A stretch of DNA of 64,000 bases, taken from positions 47,923,665 through 47,987,664 of the forward strand of contig OX419757.1 in NCBI GenBank assembly GCA_948567375.1, read 5' to 3'. Made by a program: the position numbers and the translations under genes. Shown here piece after piece: positions 1 to 10,762 of the stretch; positions within the stretch are counted from its first letter, which is position 1, and each line of letters starts with the position of its first letter. The notes under the pieces were generated by a model. The model ran no database searches, had not been told where the DNA came from, and saw nothing but the letters and a program-made list of their open reading frames with translations. The DNA is from Lunularia cruciata (Eukaryota > Streptophyta > Marchantiopsida > Lunulariales > Lunulariaceae).

Positions 1-599
1 TGTTCCACTCCTCCACTAAAGGCACAACTTCCTTAATCAAAATTGCTTCACATCAAGTCAGTGTTGCACTCACAAATGCAAAATACTTCCAACACTACAA
101 TTCCTTTCAGATCTGTCAAGGCATTGCTCTGATTGCACTTCACTCAAGATCAAACACACCAAATGAAGATCAAGGCTACGGAATCCAACATCCAACAAGC
201 ACATTGACTTGCACTTCAAAATTCTCTCAACACTCACAAACACACACACATAGAGTTGATACTTGGAATCAAGTTTAAGCGACAAGCACTGAAACCAGCA
301 CTTCACTTTATCTATCTTCAAAATTGTGAATACTAAATAATATAAAATTGCAAATTCCTCCTTTAAATAGTCAAGCAATTGAAAGTTGCTTCCAACTATA
401 CCATGCTACAATAATTTTTCTAACATGTAGATCCAAAATGACAAGGCACCTTTTCATATCTGCCTCTTCATATCTCAATCTGTATCTAATCCGATTCGAT
501 GTCAACTTTGACTTCAACTTCCAAACCCAATGATCTTCCTTCAAGAATTTCCCCTTCTTCAGCTCTATCTTCAACTACAAAATCCTTCACTATTTCTAC

Positions 600-2658
600 T
601 TCTTCTTCACTATGAACTTCAATTGAGGTCATGGGTAACCTTTCCAACTCTTTATCTTCCGACCCATCGACTCTTCTCTAATATCTCACGTTACAACTCC
701 AAAGACACATGCACTCCTACTTCTACTACTTTGGACTTCTTATCTTCCTTCACACTACTATAAAATCTCTCTAACTCTGAATTCACCAAGTCTAATCTGA
801 GACTTACATTGTCTCCTACCTCCACATCTTCCTATCTACTCTTTCCCTTAAACGAATCAGAAGAGTGTTCATATCTACATCTTTTGCTCTACTCTTCCAA
901 GTTTCTTGCACAAGAAATTTCAATTTGTGCAGTCTTGCTTCCTCAAACTTTCCTTCAGCCTCCGTGCTCAGCATGGCTCACAATCTTCCAACAACTTCTC
1001 CTACTGATTTTGATGCATACCCCTAAGAGTGTTCTACCTTCAACTTTTCTTGGTACATCTTCAACTCTTCTTTATACTCAGTAGCAAGCATCTTCTCCTC
1101 CTCCACATGCTGAGAACTTTGCAGCTCAGCACTTCTTACCAATCCTTGCAATCTTTCTTCCTCTTGGTAATGGATCAATAACTCTGTCTGCCATGCTTGA
1201 TCTTTTCCTATTGCACTCTTCTTCAAGCACTCTAACAGCAATGCTCAAGCACTCTAGCAATGCTAACTCTGTAACTCATGCTCCATCATAGCTGCCATCA
1301 CTTTCACATAAATACTTTTGATGCAAACTTCACTGACCTCCTCTTTCATCTTTGCCAGCAACATCATTTGCTCCTTCAACTTTGCGTCTTGACTGTGCAT
1401 CTCTCTTCCCTCTTATCAAAACTCTCTTGCAAATTCTCTAAAGTCTTCTTCTTCATGATGGCATCCACCCAAAGCTCCTCAGCTTCTTCTTCTCTTTGGG
1501 TCACAGTCTCCCCTAATCCTTTCACTTCATCTAGCAGATACTTCATCTTCATATGATCTTGCAGAATTACCTTCTACTGCACCTTCAACAGCTCCAACAA
1601 TGGAGTCACAATTTGTGTTAAATATTGTACTCCCCCAAAGCTCCCTTCATTTTTGGCTTTGTCTTTGTACTTTGTTTATTTTGTCGTTGCCTTCTCCCAA
1701 AGTCTTGATCTTAGTACTTTGAGTGGTATTGCTTCCAAGCTTTCTTCTTCCTTATAGATTGAACTCGAACCTGCAGGGTCTTCCATTATTGACTTCTTGC
1801 CACTACCTCCCTTTTGGTCTTCCTTCTTTGGCTTTGCATCCATCTCCTCCATAGCCAATTTTAAACAAGGATTATCTCCTCCACCCATACGATCAATTGC
1901 CGCATGTAATGCTTCATCTTCTACTTCAATTGATTGTTGAACTTCCTCTTCACCATCACTCTCACTTCTGGATCCCCCACTTTGTAGTGTGAGCTCCGCT
2001 TCTTCTGAGTCTTCTCTTCTAGACTCTATCTCACTTTCAAACTCTATATTTTAGGTCTCCTACTTCACCGCCTTCTTACTCCACGGATTGAGTCTTTGGG
2101 TCTTCTCTTGTGGCTAAGGCAAGGCTACCTCTTTGTATTTAGTCCACTTCTTTGTCTTTGGACTTCTTCCTTCCTCCATCTCCCTTTGTCTTGTTCAGAT
2201 GAAGTGATCATTACTGGCTTGCAGTTGTATCATGTATTGCCGCTCTTCTTCATTCGCTTCTCGTCGTAGATCAAGATGGAAATGTGACACCATGCGATGC
2301 TTTGCTTCCGCTGTCAACAAATTCAATCTGAAGTAGAAGTGTGTTGCAAATAGTGCGAAGTAATGTAGAGGTGAATTGGTTCTCCAATTGATGATCATTT
2401 GCCTCATTCACTGGTGGAAGCACTTTGCCCAATTCACCTTCGCTCTTGCAACATCTAGGAGAAGAAGATTGCCTACTACATGTTCACGTATGTTGTTTGT
2501 TTGGGTTTGAACATGGCCATTATTGCTCCTACAATGCTTCATTTAATTGGGTCTTGATAGGACTCCACTTTGTAACCATTGTTAGTACGCAGGGTGAAGA
2601 ACAAATTTCTGATTTCCGCAGTCTCCTTTGTAGCATCACACTTCCAATAGAAGGTGAT
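600..2658 (-). pseudogene. LTR-borne coiled-coil protein, decayed reverse copy
   Basis: Reverse-strand relatives of the coding region at 3209-7048 can be followed in pieces. Examples are an acidic Ser/Glu stretch around 1920-2060, Glu/Lys-rich coiled-coil stretches at 1023-1241, and a segment near 2195-2407 like the conserved HYFALFATHFYFRLNLL block of the N-terminal domain. The frame is broken many times by stops and small indels. The upstream part continues across the inserted solo LTR at 7841-8330. Function is not recognised. It is listed because it shows that the coding block is a standing component of this LTR family and not a chance capture in one copy. Confidence 0.6.
2654..2658. repeat. 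Target-site duplication GTGAT, left copy (right copy 7841-7845)
   Basis: GTGAT lies directly before the TGTGG start at 2659 and again directly after the TCACA end at 7840. This 5-bp direct repeat is the usual size for Ty3/gypsy integration. It fixes both ends of the giant LTR independently of homology. Confidence 0.85.
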
Positions 2659-3043
2659 TGTGGTGCCCACATTTTTTGTTTTTTTTCAAAATAAAGGAGA
2701 AGTGTATAAAGAAGTCGGATTGCGCCTGTATGGCTGAAGAAGGCAAAGAAAATTGTCTTCGGGATGAAACCCAAAGTAAAGTGACTTCGGGTCATAAGGC
2801 GAAGTACTCAGAAATGCCGTGTCAGCACACAATACGAAGTAACTTGTCTTCAGATCGGGGGGGAGCTCAACCCGAGGCGAAGACAGTCTAACAACCTTTT
2901 GTCGGGGCGAGAAATTCAAGAAGGGGCCGTTTCAAAACTGGTGGCTCATACGCGTGAAGGTTGATTGACAGTGACAGGTGCATGCCGTAGGTGTGATTTC
3001 TTGGTAGAATTTCAAAGTGACGGAAGACGAAGAATTGCAACTC

Positions 3044-3051
3044 TATAAAAA
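3044..3051 (+). promoter_or_regulatory. TATA box upstream of the LTR-borne coding region
   Basis: TATAAAAA lies about 165 bp before the ATG at 3209. The reverse copy R1 keeps a CTATAAAA box at the matching place (minus strand, about 8301-8309), followed by the same gene start. Conservation in two copies supports a separate promoter for the gene within the LTR. No transcript evidence is available. Confidence 0.5.
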
Positions 3052-3208
3052 TCAAAACTGCAACGACAAAATGTCGAGCAATTTTCCTTTGCCGTTGAGG
3101 AGTCGTCTTGTAGGTGATCGGGGAAAGGGAAATAGAGTTGGACTCAAGTTAGTGCGCAAGGGAGAAGTTGCGAGTGAGAAATCGAGAGACAGTAAGAAAG
3201 CATAAGAG

Positions 3209-6200
3209 ATGGGAGGAGGGAAGAAGAACTCTGAATTTGCAGTGAGAAATCATGCAATTTGGAGATTAGATATAATAGTGAGGATCAAAGTCTTGAGCCG
3301 ACTTCGGATCACTTTTCTGGCATGGAACTGGAACGTAAGTCTTCTAGGATTCATGACAAAAATCATCAAGAGTAAATGTCTCGATGGTCCCGAGGAAGAA
3401 GGGAAGAGAGGAAATCCGGCTCGCTGGACAAAGTCGGATTGGAGACTCGTACTCGGGAAGGAGGCGGGTTTGGAGCAGGGAGCCACGTTCTTGGGGAAAG
3501 GAGAGATAGCCCAAGAAACGCAGGAGGTGAGAGATGCCTTCTCGTCAAAGAGAACAAAGAATGGGTACAAAGTGGAGAGCTACAAAGACCCTATGAGGAG
3601 AGGAATTGTGAGTGCACTAATGGTCATCCTGAAGCCGGAGAGAACCACTTATGTGATGAAACACCAAGCGGTGTTCTTTCACAAGTTATTTGTAGGAGAA
3701 CCGATCAACTGGGCAAGGTGTTTTCACGGGAGAACAAGGCAAATGGTGTGGAATCTGTGGGACAAGTTGCCTCCCCACTACATCGTACCATTTGCAGCAC
3801 ATTTCTACCTCGGGTTGAATTTGCTCAATTTGGCAGAGCGCAATAGAATGGTGTCTCATTTCCATCCTGACTTGAGAAGAGAAGTCAACGCGGAGGAGCA
3901 GCAATACATTCTCCAAATCCAGAGCACGGACAACTACTACACAAAGATAGGGAAAAACGTGGAGATCGTTGTAAGTACCCCGACAAAGAAGAGAACTCAG
4001 CAAGCAGAAGCCGAAGAAAACAAGAAACCCCAGAAGATGCAAAAAAATAACCCGAGGCGAGGAATGGTGGTGATTGAGTCAGAAGATGAAGACTCAAAAG
4101 GCGAAGCCGAGCTCAAGACGGAGGACTCGGAACGTGAGGAGGAACCTGAGCTGACACTGTAGAGTGGAGATACTAGCAGTGACAGTGAAGACGGTGGAGA
4201 AATGACCTCGGCACCAGTGGCTGAAGAATACAAAGAAGAAGTGCAAGCCGAAGTAGAAGCCGAAGACAATGTGGCGCTGGAAGACAAAGTACCGGTGCTC
4301 GAGGAGAAGAAGATCGCAGTACAGCGAGGAGTTCGCTCGAGACGTAAGGCAAAGTGTGAAGTGGGGCCGAGTAGAGTGAAAGAAGAGGTAGAATGAAGCT
4401 CGGGCAGTGAGGCGTCAATTCTGATACGAAGACTCCAGAGAAGAAGGCGGGTATCGGGAGAAAACGAAGAAAGAAGAGAGACCACTCCGTGGGAGGAAGA
4501 AGTTGCCAGTAATGGAGTAGATTACCTGCAAGAAGTAGTGTACCCGCTGTTGGTGAAGTTGGAATAGAAGAAGAAGGAGATGCAGTCTACTTGTCCAGAG
4601 GTAAAGACTGTTTTGCAGGTCTTATCAAGATTAGAAGAAGAGAACTCGGAGTTGAAGAAGCGTGTAACCCGAGGCGAGGAGGAGAGAGAAGTACTACGAG
4701 CGGAAGCAGTAGAGAGAAGTCAGGTAATCGAAGACCTAAAGAGAGAAGTGAGTTATCGAGAGGATCTTGCGAGGAAGAGTGACATCACAAGGGAGAGACA
4801 AGTAGCTGAATTTGAAATCTTGAAGCAATAGTTTGTTGATTCAAGAGTAGAGCTTATCCATGCTATGGCGAGGGTAGCATCGAAGGATCAAGAGCTCGAT
4901 CGAGTGATGGAAAGTATGGAGGAGAAGAAGCAACTCTAGCAAAGAGAGTTGTCTGTGCGGTATAGAGACAAAGAGAGATTATGAGAATTACTTAGTAATC
5001 AGGAAGAGAAAATTGTACAGAAGGAGAAAGAGAAGGAAGCGGTGAAGGCCGAGTTCGAAGAAGAGTTGGCGATGTACAGAGAGGAATGGCTTGCAGATTG
5101 GGAACTGATCAACTGGGCAAGGTGTTTTCACGAGAGAACGAGGCAGATGGTGTGGAATCTGTGGGACAAGTCGCCTCTCCACTACATTGTACCATTTGCA
5201 GCACATTTCTACCTCGGGTTGAATTTGCTCAATTTGGCGGAGCGCAATAGAATGGTGTCTCATTTCCATCCTGACTTGAGAAGAGAAGTCGACGCAGAAG
5301 AGCAGCAATACATTCTCCAAATCTGGAGCACAAACGACTACTACGCGAAGACAGGGAAAAACGTGGAGGTCATTGTAAGTACCCCAACGAAGAAGAGAAC
5401 TTGGCAAGCAGAAGCCGAAGAAAACAAGAAACCTCAGAAGATGCAGAAAAATAACCCGAGGCGAGGAATGGTGGTGATTGAGTCAGAAGATGAAGACTCA
5501 AAAGGCGAAGCCGAGCTCAAGACGGAGGACTCGGAACTTGAGGAGGAACCTGAGCTGACACTGCAGAGTGGAGATACTAGCAGTGACAGTGAAGACGGTG
5601 GAGAAATGACCTCGGCACCAACGGCTGAAGAATACGAAGAAGAAGTGCAAGCCGAAGTAGAAGCCGAAGACAATGTGGCGCTGGAAGACGAAGTACCGGT
5701 GCTCAAGGAGAAGAAGATTGCAGTACAGCGAGGAGTTTGCTCGAGATGTAAAGTGAAGTGTGAAGCAAGGCCGAGTAGAGTGAAGGAAGAGGTAGAAGAA
5801 AGCTCGGGCAGTGAGGCGTCAATTCCGATACGAAGACTCTAGAGAAGAAGGCGGGTATCGAGAGAACACAAAGAAAGAAGAGAGACCACTCCACGGGAGG
5901 AAGAAGTTGCCTGTAATGGAGTAGATTACCTGCAAGTAGTAGTGTGCCCGCTGTTGGTGAAGTTGGAACAGAAGAAGAAGGAGATGCAGTCTACTTGTCC
6001 AGAGGTAAAGATTGTTTTGCAAGTCTTATCAAGATTAGAAGAAGAGAACTCGGAGTTGAAGAAGCGTGTAACCCGAGGTGAGGAGGAGAGAGAAGTACTG
6101 CGAGCGGAAGCAGTAGAGAGAAGTCAGGTAATCGAAGACCTGAAGAGAGAAGTGAGTTATCGAGAGGATCTTGTGAGGAAGAGTGACATCGCAAGGGAGA

Positions 6201-7048
6201 GACAAGTAGCTGAATTTGAAATCTTGAAGCAGTAGTTTGCTGATTCAAGAGTAGAGCTTATCCATGCTATGGCGAGGGTAGCATCAAAGGATCAAGAGCT
6301 CGATCAAGTGATGGAGAGTATGGAGGAGAAGAAGCAACTCTGGCAAAGAGAGTTGTCTGTGCGGTATAGAGATGAAGAAAGATTACAAGAATTACTTCGT
6401 AATTAGGAAGAGAAAATCATACAGAAGGAGAAAGAGAAGGAAGCGGTGAAGGCCGAGTTTGAAGAAGAGTTGGCAATGTACAGAGAGGAATGGCTTGCAG
6501 ATCGGGAACAAGAAAGAAAGACAAGATTGGAGCCATTGAAGGAAATAGTCCTCAGAGTAAACGCAATGTTAAGTACAGAAGCCAGCGTTCGAATTGAAGA
6601 AGCACGACTGCACGAGTTGAAGTTGTTGGTGTAGGAGACGAGGCAAAGACAAGCAAAAGATACTGATTTGAATGCCTTGTTAATTAGTCTCAGAACTCGT
6701 GTAGACAGAAAGATTTTAGAGGTAGAGGATAACATTTCAATTAGATTAGACTTAGTGAGAATAGAGCTAGAAAAGCTTCGGCAGGATGTTAAGGCAAAAC
6801 CCGAAGTAGATAACATAGGAATCCAAATGTCTTTGGAGTTGGCCTCAGAGACATTAGGAAAGAGTGGGTCGAAAGATGAAGAGTTAGATAGACTACCCAC
6901 TAGTGCAATTTCAGATCAGGAAAGAGAATTGCTAGATCTGGTCGAAGAAGCAGGAGATGTGAAACCCGAGGAAAATGTAGTAGGAAGTAAGATTACTTCG
7001 GGTTCGGGTTTGAAAGCCGAGGAAGAAGTAGACATCGGATCGGATTAG
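3209..7048 (+). pseudogene. Long coiled-coil protein encoded inside the LTR
   Basis: One reading frame of 3840 nt (1279 codons plus terminal TAG) runs with no frameshift and is broken by ten in-frame stops (first bases 4160, 4394, 4565, 4829, 4937, 4982, 5840, 6233, 6404, 6632). Order: an N-terminal domain of about 250 residues with Trp/Tyr/His-rich blocks (NWARCF, MVWNLWDK, FAAHFYLGLNLLN, VSHFHPDLRRE); a Lys/Arg-rich basic stretch; a Ser/Asp/Glu acidic stretch; a long Glu/Lys/Arg coiled coil; then a C-terminal leucine-rich region ending in an acidic tail. Middle domains appear twice because of a 1404-bp duplication; a single-copy form would be about 811 residues. The ATG context is matched in the R1 copy, which reads MVKKAENA against MGGGKKNS here. 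No PR, RT or IN motif is present. The family is not recognised. A gag-like or chromatin-binding role would be speculation. Confidence 0.65.
3703..6510 (+). repeat. In-frame 1404-bp tandem duplication inside the LTR gene
   Basis: Copy 1 is 3703-5106 and copy 2 is 5107-6510. The offset is exactly 1404 at three separate landmarks: GATCAACTGGGCAAGG at 3703/5107, GGAATGGTGG at 4061/5465, and TTGCAGAT at 5091/6495. 1404 equals 468 codons, so the frame is kept. The junction fuses the end of the coiled coil (EEWLAD) to the start of the NWARCF block. The copies look about 95% alike by eye. They share one stop (4829 and 6233), which therefore predates the duplication; most other stops are in one copy only. 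Confidence 0.9.
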
Positions 7049-7840
7049 TAACCAATTTGAGATTTGAAGGGGCAGATATGAAAGGTTGCATTGTCATTTG
7101 GGGTCTACAGGTTAGAACAGTTGTTGCAAAATGGTATAGTTGTTAGAACTATCAATTGTTCACTACTTAAGAGTGGCATTTGCATGAAATTGTTGTTCAG
7201 TGCTCATTATTTATGAGAATAGATAAAGCAAAGTGCTATGAAGCAGTGCTTGTCGCTTGAGCTTGATTCCGAGTATCAACTTTGTAATTGTGTTTGTGAA
7301 TGTTTGGAGAAATTTGAAGTGCAAGTCAATGTGCTTGTTGGATGTTGGATTCCACAACCTTGATCTTCATTTTGTGTGTTTGATCCTGAGTGAAGTGCAA
7401 TCGAAGCAATGCCTTGACAGATCTGAGAGGAATTGTAGTGTTGGTAGTATTTTGCATTTGTGAGTACAATGCGAAGTTGATGTGAAGCAATTTTGATCGA
7501 GGAAGTTGTGCCTTCAATGGAGGGGTGGAACACAATTTTGAGGCAAAGTTGTTTTGCAGTGAAGTGCCATTTTTGGGATAGCCTGAATCATCACAATCAA
7601 GATTGTTTGGAAAGATTTGATGGAGTTGTGATTAAGGAGTGTGAATTTGTGACAAGACTGCGAGTCAGTGCTTGTTACTCTCTTCTGGGTGTGGTTTCTA
7701 CCTAAGAGACTAAAGAAGAACTCAAGAAGAACTGAAATTGTTACTTTGCTTCGTATTTGGACATTACTGACTCGTATCTCTGCGGGAACGAACTTTACTT
7801 ACCCGATTATTGCAAAAGTGATATTTGCCGGGTTGTCACA

Positions 7841-8687
7841 GTGATCCTAGTTGCCTCTCCTACTTCTTTCCCAATATTTACCTCCAATCCGACTCAGTCC
7901 ATCAAGCCGGATTTCCTCTCTTCCCCTTGACTTCAAGGCCTTCCTTGCAATTATTGGCAGATATCTCTGCCATGACTCTTGAGAAACTGAAATTCCAAAT
8001 CTATGCTAAAAATATAATTCAAAGTCTATTCAAGACCTCGATCCTTACTATAACATCTAACCTCCAAATTGCAAAACTCCTCATTGCAAGTGCATTCTCA
8101 GCCTTCTTCACCATGATTATCTCTCTAGTTCTTTGGCACTGAAAAACCATCTCCTCTCTTGGACATGACACTCTAACCCCTTCTGGACTTTGGAAAATTT
8201 CACTCTCAATTGGCTTCTTGACGTGCATTACTACAGGACAACTACTCAAAGGAACAAGATATCTATTTGACATATTCAATTTCTCCCTACGTAGTTGCAA
8301 TTTTATAGTACCCCAAAGTGTAGTCATTCTTCAGTCAATTTCAAAATTGACTCCCACTTCTTCTGCATGCTGGTTTCCTATCACTCTCAAGGCCTTCTTC
8401 TCCTACCTCTGCCATTTCTTGAAGCATACTTTCTTGCCTCATAGAAAGGTTTTTACACCGTCTTTATATTGGCCTTTGCTTCCCAATCCAAAGATGCCTT
8501 TCTTTGGATTTGTCTCTTTGTAACCCCATCCGAGTACTTCTGGTTCCCAACCCCAAGTTGAGTTCTTTGGGTTTACTACAAAGACACACCAATCCATTCT
8601 TCCTTCATAATTTGGCTTTCTTTACTCACTTCTTCTTCAAAACTTTAACAAAACAAAACAAAACAAAACAAAAATATGGGTACCACA
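7841..8687 (-). mobile_element. Reverse giant LTR (LTR-D copy R1), right part with LTR start
   Basis: Continuation of the reverse copy 1-2658 after the solo-LTR insertion. Read on the minus strand it starts at 8687 with TGTGGTACCCATATTTTTG, has the TATA box at about 8301-8309, and then the gene start (minus-strand frame from 8327 downward, including AIWRLDVIVRIEVLNRL, which matches the forward copy AIWRLDIIVRIKVLSRL). Next to its outer edge lies a short (AAAAC)n run. It abuts the older forward copy at 8688, so it probably inserted into that copy. The matching duplication would be off the window. Confidence 0.75.
8648..8675. repeat. (AAAAC)n microsatellite
   Basis: About five tandem AAAAC units close to the start of the reverse LTR-D copy. 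Other copies have a plain T/A-rich run at this place, so the array grew within the LTR. Confidence 0.85.
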
Positions 8688-10762
8688 CCCAGACTTGTAG
8701 AAGTGAAGGAATCAACTTTGGAGGAGGAATTGGAAGGAGAAAAAGAGTCAAAGGGAGAAGCCTTAGGAGCAAAAGAGAAATTTACACTATGGAGCAAAGA
8801 GTCTAGCAGTGAAAATGAAGGAGAGGCCAAAGTTCAGCAATCAAGAGAAGGGGTTGTTGGAGAAGAAGAGCTGGAGTTTCATGAGGCCGCATGGAAGGTG
8901 GAGATAAGTTGTGTTTGAAATTGCCAATAGACAAGCTAGAAATGAACCATCATCTAAAAGTGAGGGATGAGTTAGAAGTAGTAATAAAATGGAATGAGGA
9001 GACCTTGGAGTTGATGAGTAAGCTAACCGGAGGAGAGAAGGAAGCTGAAGAAATTCAAGTTGAAGTAGTTCTTTGGAAGAAAAGTTAAAATGCCTTGTAG
9101 GAGAACTTTGTGAACTGCAGCAAAGAACTGAAGGAGCAAAAGACATTAGTCAAGAAAATGAAACGTGAAGTTGCTGATGTTTGAGTAGAGGTCATACACT
9201 CAAAGGTAATTGCAGCAATAATGGAGCAAGAGCTAAAGAGTTTGAAGAAGAGCATAGTAGAGAAAAACCAAGCTTAGCAATGATAATTGATAGAATGTAA
9301 TTGGAGGGAGGAATGATTATGGGGAGTGTGCTGAGGAGTTGAAGATGAATTAGTCCAATATGGGCAAGAGAAGGAGGCACTGAAGGTTGAATTTGAGGAT
9401 GAATTCACTATGTATCAAAACTAATTGGAAGTGGAGAGAAGTAAGGAGAAGGTAGTTCCAAATGTAGAGTTAGACGTAGTAGGAGCAATCGTGAAGGAGT
9501 TGAAAGTGATGCTAAGTACTAAAAGTCAAGGTGAATTAGAAGAGGCAAGGCTGCACAAGTTGAAGTTGTTGGTGCAAGAGACAAGAAAGAGGAAAGCAAA
9601 AGATGCAGAATTGAACAATCTTTTGATTCACTTAAGAGATTGAGTGATAGGAAAGTATTAGAGGTAGGAGACAATGTCTATCTCAGATTAGATTTTGTTA
9701 GATAAACTTTGTAGTGAGATGAAGACAAATAAGAAGTCCAAAGTCATAGAAGTAGGAGTGCAAGTGTCTTTGGATGAGTTATCTAAGGCATTAGAGAAGA
9801 GTGAGTTAGCGGATAAAGAAGTAGATAGATTACCATGTATGCCATTAAAGTTCAAATTGAAGAGATAGTAGAAATAGAAGATGTAGTATGAGTAGTAGAG
9901 AGACTAGAAGAAGAAGTACTTATAGGAACATTGGGTTTGGAAGCCAAATTTGAGGTTGACATTGGATCAAAGTTGTAATAGATTTGAGATTTGAAGAGGC
10001 AGATATGAAGAAGTGATTTGTCATTTTGGATCTATAGGTTGGTAAAGTTGTTGTAGAATTGTATTTTAGCTAGTAACTATTGAAGTGCTCTACCTATTTA
10101 AAGGAAGCATTTGCAATGTGTTGTTGTTCAATATTTGTATTTTTGAAGTTGAGTAAAGTGAAGTGATGTAACTAAGTGCTTGTCATTTCAACTTAATTCT
10201 AGGTATCAATCTTGTATGTGTGTTTGTGAGTGTTTGGAGAATTTTGAAGTGCAAGTGAGTGTTGGATGTTGGATTCCACATTTCTGATTTCATTTTGTGT
10301 GTTTGATCTTGAGTGGGTAGCAATCAAACCAATGCCTTGACAAATTTGAGAGGAATTGTAGTGTCAGTAGTAATTTTCATTGGTGAGCGCAACATGGGGT
10401 TGATGTGAAGTAAGTTTGATTGAGGAAGTTGTGCGTTCAATGGGAGGGTGAAACACAATTTTGAGGTAAAATTATTTCATAGTGAAGTAGCCTTCTTTGG
10501 AAAAATGTGAATCATCACATTCAAGATTGTTTGGAAAGATTTGATGGTGTTGTGATCATGAGTGTTAATTTGTGATGAGATTGCGAGTCAGTGCTTGTTA
10601 CTCTCTTTTGGGTGTGGTTTCTACTTGAGAGACTAAAGAAGAACTAAAGAAGAATTTTTTGGTTTTTTTACTTCATATTTGATCATTTCTGAATTGTATC
10701 TCTATGGGAAAAAACTTTTACTTACTAATTATTGCAAAAGTGATACTTGCTTTGTTATCACA
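8688..10762 (+). mobile_element. Older forward LTR-D copy, 3' part
   Basis: Starts abruptly at the R1 edge inside the acidic region of the LTR gene and ends at 10762 with TTATCACA, the decayed family end. Coding relics include an acidic stretch (8676-8918), coiled coil (8891-9088) and a C-terminal block (9425-9643, with LHKLKLLVQETRKRKAKD, matching LHELKLLV and ETRQRQAKD of 2659-7840). The last 757 bp (10006-10762) match 7079-7840 and contain a TATTTAAAG TATA-like box near 10097. It is more diverged than 2659-7840. On its right it abuts the 5' untranslated part of a chromovirus. Confidence 0.75.

Larger units (their letters stand above)
1..2658 (-). mobile_element. Reverse giant LTR (LTR-D copy R1), left part
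   Basis: Minus-strand copy of the LTR-D family. It runs off the left window edge and is cut at 2658 by insertion of the forward solo LTR 2659-7840; its other part is 7841-8687. Positions 1-600 match, in reverse complement, the last 760 bp of the forward copies (for example 7079-7840). Positions 600-2658 match the coding part of 2659-7840. The promoter-proximal edge of this LTR lies at 8687. Only the end to the left of position 1 is missing, so whether it is a solo LTR or part of a full element cannot be decided. Identity to the forward copy is clearly lower than between young copies, so this is an older insertion. Confidence 0.8.
2659..7840 (+). mobile_element. Giant solo LTR (LTR-D), 5.2 kb
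   Basis: Bounded by TGTGGTGCCCAC at the left and GGGTTGTCACA at the right (TGTG...CACA inverted ends), and flanked by the perfect 5-bp duplication GTGAT. No internal domain, PBS or second LTR is present, so it is a solo LTR left by LTR-LTR recombination. It holds an early TATA box (3044), a coding region (3209-7048) and a 3' segment of about 760 bp whose relatives carry a second TATA-like box. Length is 5182 bp, of which 1404 bp come from an internal tandem duplication; the ancestral LTR would be near 3.8 kb. LTRs of this size are known in non-autonomous LARD-type plant elements, but a long protein frame inside the LTR is unusual. Confidence 0.82.

Noticed and set aside
4202..4396. Several 60-130-codon ORFs inside 3209-7048 as separate genes
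   Set aside because: All lie in one continuous frame and are separated only by point stops; they are pieces of one decayed coding region.
7079..7840. A separate 762-bp LTR starting TGAAAGG after a GAAGGGGCAGATA polypurine-like run
   Set aside because: It ends correctly, but no target duplication or partner LTR fits its left edge. Two independent insertions (2659-7840 and 14900-17789) have perfect 5-bp duplications only if the LTR starts at TGTGG. The purine run may be a relic of how the giant LTR arose.
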